Below are positions 9,715-19,257 of a DNA stretch of 64,000 nucleotides, in pieces (positions within the stretch are counted from its first letter, which is position 1; the number at the start of each line of letters is the position of its first letter). Origin of the DNA: Flavobacteriia bacterium (GTDB lineage: Bacteria; Bacteroidota; Bacteroidia; Flavobacteriales; Schleiferiaceae). The stretch is from contig JABXHW010000030.1 in NCBI GenBank assembly GCA_013373425.1, forward strand, positions 1 to 64,000, in the 5' to 3' direction. The notes beneath the pieces were generated by a model, which saw only the letters and a program-made list of their open reading frames with translations, had not been told where the DNA came from and ran no database searches. Position numbers and translations under genes: made by a program.

Positions 9715-10890
9715 TTAGCCAACCTCCAACAACAGCCCCTTCAAGTAATGCCCCTCCGGGAAATAGATGTTTTCTGGATGATCGAAAGGCTGACGCAATT
9801 CTCGTAGAATTCTGACTGGACGTCCCACTTCAATCGAAGCAGCACGAAGGGTATCCGTGAAGGCCTGTGCGCTCACATTTTGACTACAGGAAAATGTGAA
9901 TAGTAAACTGCCTGGCTTCATGTGCTTCATGGCGGTTGCATTGAGGCGTTTGTAAGCTTGAATTGCGTTGTGAACGGCCTTTCTACGCTTTGCAAATGCT
10001 GGAGGATCGAGTATCACGATATCGTAATCGTCATCCATGGTCTTTAAGAACTGTTGGACATCCGAAGCAATGGCCGTGTGTCTATCTGCCACACCGTTCA
10101 ATTCAGCATTCTCGGTGGCCAGCTGACATGCGGTTTCGGAGAGGTCGACTGAATGAACTTCACGTGCCCCGTTGAGGAGCGCATACATAGAAAATCCTCC
10201 TGTATAGGCGAAAGCATTCAGAACCTTCTTTCCTTTGGAGAACTGACCTACCCAGTCTCTATTGTCGCGTTGGTCGATGAAGAAACCCGTTTTTTGGCCG
10301 ATTGACCAATCAACTTTGAAATGCACATTATTCTCGAGTACCTGAGCAAATGTGTCTGAACCTTTCAAATATTGATTCTCGGTGTCGTCGTGAAGCACAT
10401 CTCCACTCTTGTCGAATATTGTCGCAAGCTGCCCTTCGAAAAGCTTGTCCAATTCAGAGGCGATCACAGGGAGTTCACGATGCATTCCTTTGGTGTGACA
10501 TTGAATCACAGCATTGGAACCATAGATGTCTATGATGAGGCCCGGAAGTAAGTCGCCTTCACCATATATCAATCGATACGTTGTAGTGGAACTGTTGCCA
10601 ACTAGACCGAGGCTTTTGCGAAGGTTAAACGCGTTAGCTAAGCGAGAGGCCCACCACCCTTCATTCAGTATCTCATCTGTATAGGTGAGGATCTTGATTC
10701 GAATAGAAGCATTTTGGGCCATGTAATGCCCGATGGCCAAGAACTCACCAGTGGAGCTCTCTACTCTCACGATATCACCTTCAGTGCAAAGTGGGCTTTT
10801 AGGATGGATAGCTCCACTAAATATCCATGGATGGCGGCGTTGTAGCGCTCTTTCCTTGCCCTTAACTAGGCGTATCGATTGCATTTCCAT
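9715..10890 (-). CDS. PUA-domain 23S rRNA cytosine-C5 methyltransferase (RlmI-like)
   Basis: 391 residues. An N-terminal PUA RNA-binding domain (about 1-75, ending near GHYMAQNASIRIK) precedes a Rossmann SAM-dependent methyltransferase with motif I LNAFAYTGGFSMYAL and motif IV VILDPPAFAKRR. FTFSCSQNVS carries the Cys used by m5C methyltransferases. This matches RlmI/RlmK-L relatives that methylate 23S rRNA; RlmI modifies C1962 in E. coli, and the same site is likely but not proven here. The gene converges with the T9SS gene at 9711, leaving 3 bp. Confidence 0.88.
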   Translation of the reverse strand: MEMQSIRLVKGKERALQRRHPWIFSGAIHPKSPLCTEGDIVRVESSTGEFLAIGHYMAQNASIRIKILTYTDEILNEGWWASRLANAFNLRKSLGLVGNSSTTTYRLIYGEGDLLPGLIIDIYGSNAVIQCHTKGMHRELPVIASELDKLFEGQLATIFDKSGDVLHDDTENQYLKGSDTFAQVLENNVHFKVDWSIGQKTGFFIDQRDNRDWVGQFSKGKKVLNAFAYTGGFSMYALLNGAREVHSVDLSETACQLATENAELNGVADRHTAIASDVQQFLKTMDDDYDIVILDPPAFAKRRKAVHNAIQAYKRLNATAMKHMKPGSLLFTFSCSQNVSAQAFTDTLRAASIEVGRPVRILRELRQPFDHPENIYFPEGHYLKGLLLEVG

Positions 10891-11225
10891 GGTGCAAAAC
10901 TAGTTGAATGGCAGATTCATGCGTCAGATGAAATGGAAACTTTTGAAGAAAGAACTTTCAATAATTGTTAAATAATAAACTATATGGTTAAATGAATTCC
11001 CTGCGAAAATTGGCTGGCGGAGCGTGTATCCTTAGTATTTGTGGCTTCTGAGTGTTTCGATGACTAAATAGTAACTGCCATAGGTTTTAAATTATTCAGA
11101 ATATGCCTACATTGGCTTCGATTTATAACGCTTGAGCGCGCATTGTGTGATTTATTTAACAAAACATGTCTGAATTCACACTTCAAGTGCTATAACGCAA
11201 CAATTACTTATTAACTCGCTTTACT
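10891..11225. other. 335-bp non-coding gap between divergent genes
   Basis: AT-rich spacer between the RlmI-like gene and the large T9SS gene. No ORF, tRNA-like fold or exact TTG-N19/21-TAnnTTTG promoter was found. TTG at 11010-11012 followed 20 bp later by TAGTATTTG is one base longer than consensus, and TACATTGG at 11109 is a one-mismatch -7 box, so the downstream promoter remains unassigned. The rest shows nothing recognisable. Confidence 0.6.
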
Positions 11226-14200
11226 ATGAAGAACTCTACCCAATGGCGGTGGTCGGCATTCATTATGCTGGTCTTCGCTTCTATGTTTAACTCCTCTCTC
11301 TACGCGCAGTGCTCGTATGAGTTGAGCTTAGACGACAGCTACGGTGACGGATGGAATGGAAATACCATCGACGTTCGCGTTGGCGCTACAACTACAAACT
11401 ACACATTGTCGAATGGTTTTGATACTACCATTGTATTGACAGTGAATACAGGTGACACAATTCAGCTCACCTATTACAACACAGGATTGTATCAGAGTGA
11501 AGTTTCTTTCGAACTCTTCGATCCAAATCAAACAAGTATTTACGCATCAGGTCAGGGACCGTCAGCAGGATTGAACGTCGATACCACTGGTGTATGTCCT
11601 GCTTGTCCAGCGGTTACGGTGATTACACTTGATTCTGCCACAAGTTCAAGCGTTTCTGTTTCTTGGGCTGCTGTAGGTGCTGCTTCTGGCTACCAACTCG
11701 AGTGGGGGCCATGTGGATTTATCCCTGGAACAGGTATGAATGCTACTACGGCTAACACTTACTACACAATCACCGGACTCGCTCCTTCTCAGTGTGTGGA
11801 TGTTTACATTACAACCGACTGTACAGGTGGTGGCGGTGGATACAGTAATCAAACTGGTCCTAGCTCATTTACAAGTTTGCAACCGGTTATTGACAGCTTC
11901 CCATTCTTCACCAACTTTGAAGCGAATAACGGCTACTTCCAAGCGAGTGGTTCTAATGCATCATGGCAGTGGGGATCTCCTGCAGGCAGCGTTATTACAA
12001 GCGCGAGCTCAGGTAGCAACGCGTGGGTGACGAACCTAAGTGGTGACTACAACAACAGTGAGAATTCATTCCTCACTTCTGCAGTATTCGACCTTTCTAA
12101 TGAAACAGGAAGCTTTATTTTAAGCTTCGACTTGTGGTATGTTACTGAGAATAACTACGACGAGGCTTGGGTTGAAATGACAACGGATGGAATCAACTGG
12201 ACGAAGGTTACCGACAACGGTACAGCTGTAGGTTGGTACAACGACCTTGGCAACCAATGGTGGGAGAATACGAACAGCGGTTGGACTGCTACAAGTATCA
12301 TTCTTTCAAATATCGCAGGTCAGAGCACGGTTCAATTCCGTTTTGCGTTCTCATCTGATGGTAGCGTTTCTCGTGAAGGTGTTGCTGTTGATGATTTCCG
12401 TCTAGAAGAGCTTACATGTGGAGTCCCTTCTTCTTTCGCCACCACCTTCGTTACTTCTGATTCAGCTGGCTTTAGCTGGACTACATCTTCAGGATATTCG
12501 AACATCGAGTACGGTGTTGCTGGATTCACTCAAGGTTCTGGAACAATGATTCTCGGAGCTACTGGTGCGGATACAATCACAGGCTTGATGGCCGGAACTT
12601 CTTATGAGATTTATATCCAAGATTCTTGTGCTCCAGGTGCAATTGGACTTTGGGTTGGACCATACACTATCACTACGCAGCAGGCTACTGTTAACACATT
12701 CCCTTATACAGAAGATTTTGAAACTACTAGTGGCGGATGGATCCAAGGTGGCAACAACTCTTCTTGGGCATGGGGTGCTCCTGCTGGAACAGTTATCTCA
12801 GGTGCAGGTCAGGGTACCAACGCATGGGTAACCAACTTGACTGGTGACTACAACAACAGTGAGCTTTCTTACCTGCAGTCTGTTATTTTCGACTGTTCAG
12901 GTAATGCGAATGACTTGCAGTACACCTTCTCAATGAACTTTGAGACAGAGAACAACTACGACGAAGGTTGGGTTGAGTATTCATTTGACGGAACAAACTG
13001 GACTAAACTCCTAGATGCTGGTTCTGCAATCGGTTGGTACAACGACCTAGGCAACCAGTGGTGGGAAGACGATGATGGTCTTACTTGGACTACACGCTAC
13101 AACATCATCCCAGGTTCTGCAGGTCAGTCTTACGTACAGATTCGTCACGTATTCTCTTCTGACGGTAGTGTAACTCGCGAAGGTTTCGGTATCGATGATA
13201 TTACTGTGGATCCATTGAGCTGTGCTGTTCCTAGCGGACTTTCAGCTGCGAATCTCACTCCATTCACTGCCGATCTCCTTTGGACTTCTACAGGTAACAA
13301 CTGGAATGTAGAATGGGGCCCAGCCGGATTTGTTCCAGGAACAGGTCAGGGTAACTTGATTAACACTACAGTTGATTCAGTAAACATCACTGGTTTGATG
13401 GCAAACACTTGCTACGACTTCTACGTTCAAGATTCTTGTTCAGGTGGAAATAGTGCATGGATCGGACCATTCAACTTCTGTACACCTCCAACATGTCCTG
13501 CTCCAACCAATCTTGGTGTAAACAGCGTGGATACAGCTACGGCTACACTTGTTTGGGATGGAAACAACCTACCTGGTAACTACATCATCGAATACGGTCA
13601 GAATGGATTCCAACAAGGTTCAGGTACGGTAGTGACTTCTACAGCCGACAGCCTTCCATTGACAGGTTTGTCCAATGCAACCAACTACTGCTTCTATGTT
13701 CAGGAGTTGTGTTCATCAACAGATACGTCAGCATGGGCAGGTCCATTCTGCTTCACTACGCTTTGTGGAAACAACATCCCAGGTGACGGATTCAGCAATC
13801 CTATCATCGCTAACGGGCCAATCGTATATGGTGGTTCTACTTCAGTATGTTATACCGACCAGAACCCATCAAGAGGATCTGTAGATGTGATCTTCCAGTA
13901 CACGCCGTCTTCAGGAACAACGGCAGCATCTTTCGAAAGCTGCGGTTCTTCTTACGATACGTACTTGTACTTGTTGGATGCGAACCAAGTTCAACTTACT
14001 TCGAATGACGACGCTTGTGGTCTTCAGTCGCAGATCATGAACTACGCAGTTACTCCAGGTATGACGTACTACCTCGTGCTTGAATCTTACAGCTCAGGTA
14101 CTACGGGTAACTTCTTGATTACTATCACTGAAACGAACCCATGCCCAGCTCCAACTAATCTCACTACTTCAGCTACATCTTGTACTGAGTTGGATTTGAT

Positions 14201-14945
14201 TTGGAACAACGGAGGTGCTTCTACTTCATATGAATTGGAGTACGGTGCAACAGGTTTCGCTCAAGGTAGTGGTACATCAGTTCTTTCAAATGACACAACA
14301 GAGTTGATTTCTGGATTGTCGTCATTGACTGACTATGACGTGTATGTTCGCGGATTCTGTTCAGGTGATACTTCTACATGGGTTGGTCCAATGACTTTCT
14401 CAACGGATTCAGCAATCACCCCTGTAATCAATGCAACGGCTTCTCAAGTGAGCGCTACTGCGACTGATGCAGGTGTATTCTTGGATGGATCAAACACTAT
14501 GGCAGATAGTATTTACTGGGCGTATGGTGATACAATCACTGGTCCGATGAATGTGTCTGGCGACACTGCTACTGTTACTTACAATGCGAATGGTACTTGG
14601 CCAATCATTGTAACTGCATACAACAACTGCGGTTCTACTACAGATACGATTTACGTTACAGTTGCTTCAATCGGCATCGCTGAAACTTCAATCAACTACT
14701 CATTCAGAGCGTTCCCGAATCCATCTACAGGTTTGGTAACCGTGAGTGTTGAAGAAGCAACAGCAAGTTCTGCTCAGGTTCAATTGATGGACCTACGCGG
14801 AAGAGTGCTAGAAACAGTTCAATTGAACAACATTGATGGAACGAGAGAGATTCAGATGGATCTATCTGACCTTCCAAAAGGTGTTTACATTCTTAAGTAT
14901 CGAAGCGAAGCTACTCACGCGACAAGCCGAGTAGTCCTTCAGTAA
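11226..14945 (+). CDS. Large multidomain T9SS-secreted adhesin-like protein
   Basis: 1,239 residues. After a signal peptide (ending near SSLYAQ) comes a Cys-poor beta domain, then five FN3-like modules that share an EYG/EWGxxGFxxGSGT core, two MAM/jelly-roll-like modules beginning FPFFTNFEANNGYF and FPYTEDFETTSGGW, a PPC-like domain (DTYLYLLDANQVQL), a PKD-like domain, and a type A T9SS sorting domain (FRAFPNPSTGLVTVSV to the end). It should cross the outer membrane by T9SS. The two jelly-roll modules are close copies (AWVTNLSGDYNNSE and AWVTNLTGDYNNSE), indicating internal duplication. A strong terminator follows. Ligand unknown; adhesion or polysaccharide binding is inferred from domain type. 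Confidence 0.88.
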   Translation: MKNSTQWRWSAFIMLVFASMFNSSLYAQCSYELSLDDSYGDGWNGNTIDVRVGATTTNYTLSNGFDTTIVLTVNTGDTIQLTYYNTGLYQSEVSFELFDPNQTSIYASGQGPSAGLNVDTTGVCPACPAVTVITLDSATSSSVSVSWAAVGAASGYQLEWGPCGFIPGTGMNATTANTYYTITGLAPSQCVDVYITTDCTGGGGGYSNQTGPSSFTSLQPVIDSFPFFTNFEANNGYFQASGSNASWQWGSPAGSVITSASSGSNAWVTNLSGDYNNSENSFLTSAVFDLSNETGSFILSFDLWYVTENNYDEAWVEMTTDGINWTKVTDNGTAVGWYNDLGNQWWENTNSGWTATSIILSNIAGQSTVQFRFAFSSDGSVSREGVAVDDFRLEELTCGVPSSFATTFVTSDSAGFSWTTSSGYSNIEYGVAGFTQGSGTMILGATGADTITGLMAGTSYEIYIQDSCAPGAIGLWVGPYTITTQQATVNTFPYTEDFETTSGGWIQGGNNSSWAWGAPAGTVISGAGQGTNAWVTNLTGDYNNSELSYLQSVIFDCSGNANDLQYTFSMNFETENNYDEGWVEYSFDGTNWTKLLDAGSAIGWYNDLGNQWWEDDDGLTWTTRYNIIPGSAGQSYVQIRHVFSSDGSVTREGFGIDDITVDPLSCAVPSGLSAANLTPFTADLLWTSTGNNWNVEWGPAGFVPGTGQGNLINTTVDSVNITGLMANTCYDFYVQDSCSGGNSAWIGPFNFCTPPTCPAPTNLGVNSVDTATATLVWDGNNLPGNYIIEYGQNGFQQGSGTVVTSTADSLPLTGLSNATNYCFYVQELCSSTDTSAWAGPFCFTTLCGNNIPGDGFSNPIIANGPIVYGGSTSVCYTDQNPSRGSVDVIFQYTPSSGTTAASFESCGSSYDTYLYLLDANQVQLTSNDDACGLQSQIMNYAVTPGMTYYLVLESYSSGTTGNFLITITETNPCPAPTNLTTSATSCTELDLIWNNGGASTSYELEYGATGFAQGSGTSVLSNDTTELISGLSSLTDYDVYVRGFCSGDTSTWVGPMTFSTDSAITPVINATASQVSATATDAGVFLDGSNTMADSIYWAYGDTITGPMNVSGDTATVTYNANGTWPIIVTAYNNCGSTTDTIYVTVASIGIAETSINYSFRAFPNPSTGLVTVSVEEATASSAQVQLMDLRGRVLETVQLNNIDGTREIQMDLSDLPKGVYILKYRSEATHATSRVVLQ

Positions 14946-14964
14946 TTAAGTTGGTTAGGAAGAA

Positions 14965-14994
14965 AGCCCCGTCGAGAAATCGGCGGGGCTTTTT
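14965..14994 (+). terminator. Rho-independent terminator
   Basis: An 11-bp stem (AGCCCCGTCGA with TCGGCGGGGCT, one G-U pair), a GAAA tetraloop and a run of T residues, starting 19 bp after the stop of the large T9SS gene. Confidence 0.95.
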
Positions 14995-14998
14995 GTTT

Positions 14999-15050
14999 GG
15001 TGATATGGTGACTTGGTAAGCTGGTGACCTAGTGACCTAGTAACTAGCTT
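14999..15050. repeat. Degenerate TGGTGACC-type octamer tract
   Basis: About six phased 8-bp units (GGTGATAT, GGTGACTT, GGTAAGCT, GGTGACCT, AGTGACCT, AGTAACT) directly after the terminator at 14965. The tract closely resembles the one at 51.73 kb, which also follows a terminator. Confidence 0.8.
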
Positions 15051-15070
15051 AAGAGCTCAACACCCACCTC

Positions 15071-15859
15071 TCACAAATGTTCTCTTACGAGTTCATTCAA
15101 TTCATCATAAACTGAAGAAGAACTAGCTAGTATTTCCCTTCCAAAAATAGGGTCGTTGGTAGGGGAGAATGCAGAAACTTTGCCACCGGCTTCTTGAACG
15201 AGTAGGGTTCCAGCAGCTACGTCCCAAGGGTTGAGACCGTATTCGAAGAAGCCATCAAATCGGCCACAGGCTACATAGGCCAAATCGACAGCAGCCGAGC
15301 CCCAGCGACGAACACCGCGTGTCTTTTGGAAGCAATCTCGAAGTAAGTTCAAGTACTCCTCCATGCGCTCAAAGTCGTAATATGGGAATCCCGTTGCCAA
15401 CAATGAGTCGGCCAAGGTTGCATTACTGGAAACCGAAATTGGAGATCCATTCACATAGGCCCCTCCACCACGATAGGCGTGGAAGCATTCATTCTGACCC
15501 ACTTCTAGCACAACACCAATCACAAGGTCTTTTCCATCGTGTAAGGCTACCGAAACAGAATAGACGGGCAAGCCATGTAAGAAGTTGGTGGTTCCATCTA
15601 AGGGATCGACAATCCAATTCAGTCCATTGCCATTGCGTTCACCTGTTCCTTCTTCGGCTATGAATCCAGCCTCCGGTACAATTCGGGTTAGTCCCGCTAC
15701 TAATTGTTCTTCTGCCTGTTTATCAACATAAGAAACCAAACTATTTAAGCTTTTGAGTTCGATATCGCCGCTAGTTACTTTTTGTTGCTCCTTTCTAATG
15801 AAGGCACCCACTTCACGAACGAGGTGCACAGTTTGATCACAAACGTGAGGTAAATCCAT
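15071..15859 (-). CDS. Inositol-1-monophosphatase family protein (SuhB-like)
   Basis: 262 residues with both family signatures: the metal site WIVDPLDGTTNFLHGLP preceded by EEGTGE, and the C-terminal NPWDVAAGTLLVQEAGG. These are the Mg-binding and catalytic residues of the Li-sensitive phosphatase fold, so it is probably an active phosphatase on inositol phosphates or a related sugar phosphate; some members (CysQ) act on PAP. The ATG at 15859 fits the family start. It lies 16 bp after the small upstream gene on the same strand. Confidence 0.9.
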   Translation of the reverse strand: MDLPHVCDQTVHLVREVGAFIRKEQQKVTSGDIELKSLNSLVSYVDKQAEEQLVAGLTRIVPEAGFIAEEGTGERNGNGLNWIVDPLDGTTNFLHGLPVYSVSVALHDGKDLVIGVVLEVGQNECFHAYRGGGAYVNGSPISVSSNATLADSLLATGFPYYDFERMEEYLNLLRDCFQKTRGVRRWGSAAVDLAYVACGRFDGFFEYGLNPWDVAAGTLLVQEAGGKVSAFSPTNDPIFGREILASSSSVYDELNELVREHL

Positions 15860-15875
15860 ACGAGATCGGTTGTTT

Positions 15876-16151
15876 TTATTCCACTTTGGTTAGGGGAGCG
15901 AGTACTTGAATTTTGTCGAGTACCTCTAACATCCCGGCGTACTCCTGACTGTAGGCTGCGTCGTTTAATAGAGTATAATCTGAATTCCATTCGACGATGG
16001 AGTAAAACTTCGATTCGTCATCTTGGAATAGGTTGGTTTGGACAACGTGACCATCGGACTTTAATTGATTGTACAACTTTCGCCATGCCACGCTAAAGTC
16101 ATCTCGAAACATCGGTTTAAGCCGATATTCCGTGAGGATAAATCTAGACAT
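15876..16151 (-). CDS. Small protein, possible ABM-like dimeric alpha/beta barrel
   Basis: About 91 residues. The ATG at 16151 is preferred; a GTG sits directly before it. No signal peptide or membrane segment. The pattern (short strand, a long helix around VAWRKLYNQLKSDGHVVQ, then KFYSIVEWNSDYTLLN) resembles antibiotic-biosynthesis-monooxygenase-type ferredoxin folds, but this rests on secondary-structure feel only. It sits between mtaB and suhB on the same strand. Confidence 0.6.
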   Translation of the reverse strand: MSRFILTEYRLKPMFRDDFSVAWRKLYNQLKSDGHVVQTNLFQDDESKFYSIVEWNSDYTLLNDAAYSQEYAGMLEVLDKIQVLAPLTKVE

Positions 16152-16210
16152 CACAGTTTCTTCTTGGTAGTTCCAAGTTACGATAAAAGGGAAGAGGTCT
16201 GCAAGTCGAC

Positions 16211-17551
16211 TTACACCGCTGGGACGGGAGAATCAACGAAGTTGAGTTTCACCAAACCGTCTTCATCAATTTCAGTAAGCTCAACATGATGAACGGTATT
16301 AACGAGCTCTGGATTCCAGTGCGCCTTCACCTTTACATAGTTCTCTGTGAAGCCATGGATCCAACCTTTTTTGTTCTCTCCTTCGAATAACACTCTGCGA
16401 GTGGTTCCGAGTTGAGACTCATAAAAAGCGCGACGTTTTTTGGCTGAAAGCACTCGGAGCATCTTGTTTCTTCGCTTGCGTTCGGCGATGGGAACGACGC
16501 CATCCATGTCCCAAGCCTCTGTGTTCGGACGCTCACTAAAAGTGAATACGTGCAAGTACGAAATGGGCATGTCACGAAGAAAATCATAGGTTTCCATGAA
16601 ATGCTCTTCTGTTTCGCCTGGGAATCCAACAATCACATCCACACCAATGCATGCATGTGGCATATGGCTTTTGATAGAAGAAACTCTATCGCTGTATAAT
16701 TCGCGGAGATAGCGACGCTTCATTCGCTTGAGCATATCATTGCTTCCGCTCTGAAGAGGGACGTGAAAGTGAGGCACGAAGCGATCGCTCTTGGATACAA
16801 AAGCGATGGTTTCATCCTTCAGGAGATTGGGTTCGATGGATGAAATTCTCAATCGATCTATTCCCTCTACTTTATCCAGCTCTTGAACGAGTTCTAAGAA
16901 GGTGTGCTCATGGCGCTTATTGCCATGCTCTCCTTTCCCGTAATCGCCAATATTGACTCCAGTAAGTACGATTTCCTTAATGTCTTGCTCCGCAATTTCA
17001 GCGGCCTGATGAACTACATTCTCCAAAGTGTCCGATCTGGAAACCCCACGAGCACGCGGAATAGTACAATAGGTACACTTATAGTCGCAACCATCTTGAA
17101 CTTTCAAGAATGCACGCGTTCGTTCGCCAATTGAGTAGCTTCCAATGAAGGTGTCGGCTTCGTCGATTTCACAAGAGTGAACCTCACCCATATCCGATTT
17201 AGTGAGATCATTCAAGTAGTCTGTAACCTTGAACTTTTCGGTAGCGCCGAGAACGAGATCTACACCAGGAATTGCAGCAATCTCTTCAGGTTGCAATTGG
17301 GCATAGCAACCTACGATAACGACAAAAGCATCTGGGTTGCTTCGCATGGCGCGATTTACAATCGACTTACACTCTTTGTCTGCATTCTGTGTAACCGAGC
17401 AAGTGTTGATTACATAGACATCTGCGGCCTGTTCAAATTCAACTTTTGCATATCCTTTATCCTCGAAATCTCGAGCGATAGTGCTGGTTTCGGCGAAGTT
17501 AAGCTTGCAGCCTAAAGTGTGAAAAGCAACTGATTTTCCGTTCATCTCCAT
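16211..17551 (-). CDS. tRNA t6A37 methylthiotransferase MtaB
   Basis: 446 residues from the ATG at 17551. A radical-SAM enzyme that inserts a methylthio group into t6A at position 37 of ANN-decoding tRNAs. Order: UPF0004 domain with FHTLGCKLN, VINTCSVTQNAD and VVIVGCYAQ supplying the three Cys of the auxiliary cluster; radical SAM core with CDYKCTYCTIP binding the second 4Fe-4S cluster; TRAM domain at the C-terminus. The LGCKLN variant is characteristic of MtaB as opposed to MiaB. The frame extends to a TTG at 17563, overlapping the divergent transporter frame; the ATG is more credible. Confidence 0.92.
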   Translation of the reverse strand: MEMNGKSVAFHTLGCKLNFAETSTIARDFEDKGYAKVEFEQAADVYVINTCSVTQNADKECKSIVNRAMRSNPDAFVVIVGCYAQLQPEEIAAIPGVDLVLGATEKFKVTDYLNDLTKSDMGEVHSCEIDEADTFIGSYSIGERTRAFLKVQDGCDYKCTYCTIPRARGVSRSDTLENVVHQAAEIAEQDIKEIVLTGVNIGDYGKGEHGNKRHEHTFLELVQELDKVEGIDRLRISSIEPNLLKDETIAFVSKSDRFVPHFHVPLQSGSNDMLKRMKRRYLRELYSDRVSSIKSHMPHACIGVDVIVGFPGETEEHFMETYDFLRDMPISYLHVFTFSERPNTEAWDMDGVVPIAERKRRNKMLRVLSAKKRRAFYESQLGTTRRVLFEGENKKGWIHGFTENYVKVKAHWNPELVNTVHHVELTEIDEDGLVKLNFVDSPVPAV

Positions 17552-17652
17552 AAGTGGGGCCAAAGGTACAACATTGCACTTCTCCTAACCAATTGACCAA
17601 CAAGCGGATTATGTGTGATGAAGGAGTGGTTTCTACGCTGTACTTTAGCGCT

Positions 17653-19257
17653 ATGCGTCGACTTCTCCTTATAGCAGCAGTTTTTGTTGTGATTCTGTCT
17701 TCATGCGATACAATGCCTGAAGTGCCAGAAAATACCGTCTTCAGGTACAATGAACCCAGTGGTATTTCTACACTCGACCCGGCCTTTGCGAGAGAGCAAT
17801 CGAATATTTGGGCATGTCACCAACTCTTCAACGGGCTCGTGCAAATGGATTCCGAGCTCAACGTTCAACCTTGTATTGCAAGAAGTTGGGTGGTGGAGGA
17901 TTCCGGCACTCATTACATTTTCCAACTTAGAGAGGATGTGCTGTTTCATCCACACGAGCTTCTTCGCGATGAGCAGAGAGAAGTGGACGCCTACGATGTG
18001 ATTTACAGTCTGAAACGCCTTACGGATCGTGCTACTGCTTCACCAGGAGCTTGGGTTCTCGGTTCGGTGGACACTATATATGCCACATCAAGATTTGAAT
18101 TGCACATAGAACTGGATCATTCATTTGCGCCTTTTCTGGGAATGCTGAGCATGAAGTATTGCTCTGTCGTGCCACAGGAGGTAGTAGAAGGCATGGGGTC
18201 GGAGTTTGGTCGAGCGCCCATTGGAACGGGCCCATTTAAATACCAGCTTTGGGCTGCGGATGAAAAGTTGGTTTTTAGAAAGAATGAGGAGTACTTTGAG
18301 TTTGACGGCGATGAACGGCTGCCACACTTGGAAGCTGTAGCTATTGATTTTATTACCGATCGACAAGCTGCTTTCATGGAGTTTCTCAAAGGCGAAAGCG
18401 ACTTACTGTTCGGACTGGATGCGAGCTACAAGGATGAATTGCTCACCAGAGACGGCGAATTAAGAGGAGAGTATTCAAGCAAGTTTACTCTTCAACACAT
18501 TCCTTATCTCAATACAGAGTACCTAGCCATTAATCAGCAATTGGAGGACACTCATCCTCTCAGCATACGTGATGTGAGGTTGGCGCTAAACCTATCTATC
18601 GATCGGGAGAAAATGATGCGCTATCTGCGTAATGGAATTGGCAAACCTGCTGATGGAGGAATGGTGCCACGTGGCCTGCCTTCTTACAACCCAGAAGCGA
18701 CGGGAGGGTATTCACACCGTTTGGACAGTGCAAACTTCCTATTGGCAAGAGCTGGATATCCAGAAGGAAACGGAATGCCGGCATTTACACTTAGCACGAC
18801 TTCTAACTATCTCGATATCTGCGAATACCTTCAAGCAAGTTGGAATACGCTCGGAATACCGGTTGAAGTTGAGGTGCTTCCAGCGTCCACTTTAAGAGAG
18901 GGCAAAGCCCAAGGGACACTTCCATTCTTTAGAGCCTCTTGGATTGCAGACTATCCAGATGCGGAGAACTACTTGTCGCTTTTCACTTCGGGGAATCATA
19001 CCCCAAACGGGCCCAACTACACTTTCTTCTCGAATTCTGAATTCGATATGCTTTACGATCAAGCCCAACGTGAATCGAACGATTCAGCTAGATTGTCGCT
19101 GTACCGTGAAATGGATGCTATCATTGTCAATGAAGCTCCTGTGATTCCCCTGTTCTACGATGAGGTGGTTCGCTTTGTTCCAAGAGAAATTTCGGGCTTA
19201 GAGCCCAATGCACTGAATTTACTCGAACTCAAGAGAGTCAAGAAGACGGCAGAGTGA
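17653..19257 (+). CDS. ABC transporter substrate-binding lipoprotein (SBP_bac_5, peptide type)
   Basis: 534 residues from the ATG at 17653, chosen because it opens a lipoprotein signal (RRLLLIAAVFVVILSSC, Cys18); the frame extends 99 bp further without a plausible start. The mature part has the family-5 solute-binding layout: SGISTLDPAFAREQSNIWACHQLFN near the N-terminus, a YDVIYSLKRL hinge segment and a C-terminal lobe with FRASWIADYPDAENYLSLF. Family members bind oligopeptides, dipeptides or nickel. No permease or ATPase is adjacent, so its transporter partners are elsewhere. Its 3' end overlaps the EEP gene by 20 bp. Confidence 0.88.
   Translation: MRRLLLIAAVFVVILSSCDTMPEVPENTVFRYNEPSGISTLDPAFAREQSNIWACHQLFNGLVQMDSELNVQPCIARSWVVEDSGTHYIFQLREDVLFHPHELLRDEQREVDAYDVIYSLKRLTDRATASPGAWVLGSVDTIYATSRFELHIELDHSFAPFLGMLSMKYCSVVPQEVVEGMGSEFGRAPIGTGPFKYQLWAADEKLVFRKNEEYFEFDGDERLPHLEAVAIDFITDRQAAFMEFLKGESDLLFGLDASYKDELLTRDGELRGEYSSKFTLQHIPYLNTEYLAINQQLEDTHPLSIRDVRLALNLSIDREKMMRYLRNGIGKPADGGMVPRGLPSYNPEATGGYSHRLDSANFLLARAGYPEGNGMPAFTLSTTSNYLDICEYLQASWNTLGIPVEVEVLPASTLREGKAQGTLPFFRASWIADYPDAENYLSLFTSGNHTPNGPNYTFFSNSEFDMLYDQAQRESNDSARLSLYREMDAIIVNEAPVIPLFYDEVVRFVPREISGLEPNALNLLELKRVKKTAE

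Noticed and set aside
10895..10902. Minus-strand TAGTTTTG as a promoter of the RlmI-like gene
   Set aside because: The box is exact but lies 5 bp from the start and has no TTG at 19-23 bp; one half-site alone is weak.
12332..12831. ORFs on other frames inside the large T9SS gene
   Set aside because: They are shadow frames caused by repeated Ser/Thr/Gly codons of the FN3 and jelly-roll modules.
17641..17648. TACTTTAG as a promoter of the peptide-binding lipoprotein
   Set aside because: The last bases deviate from TAnnTTTG and there is no -33 TTG at a suitable distance.
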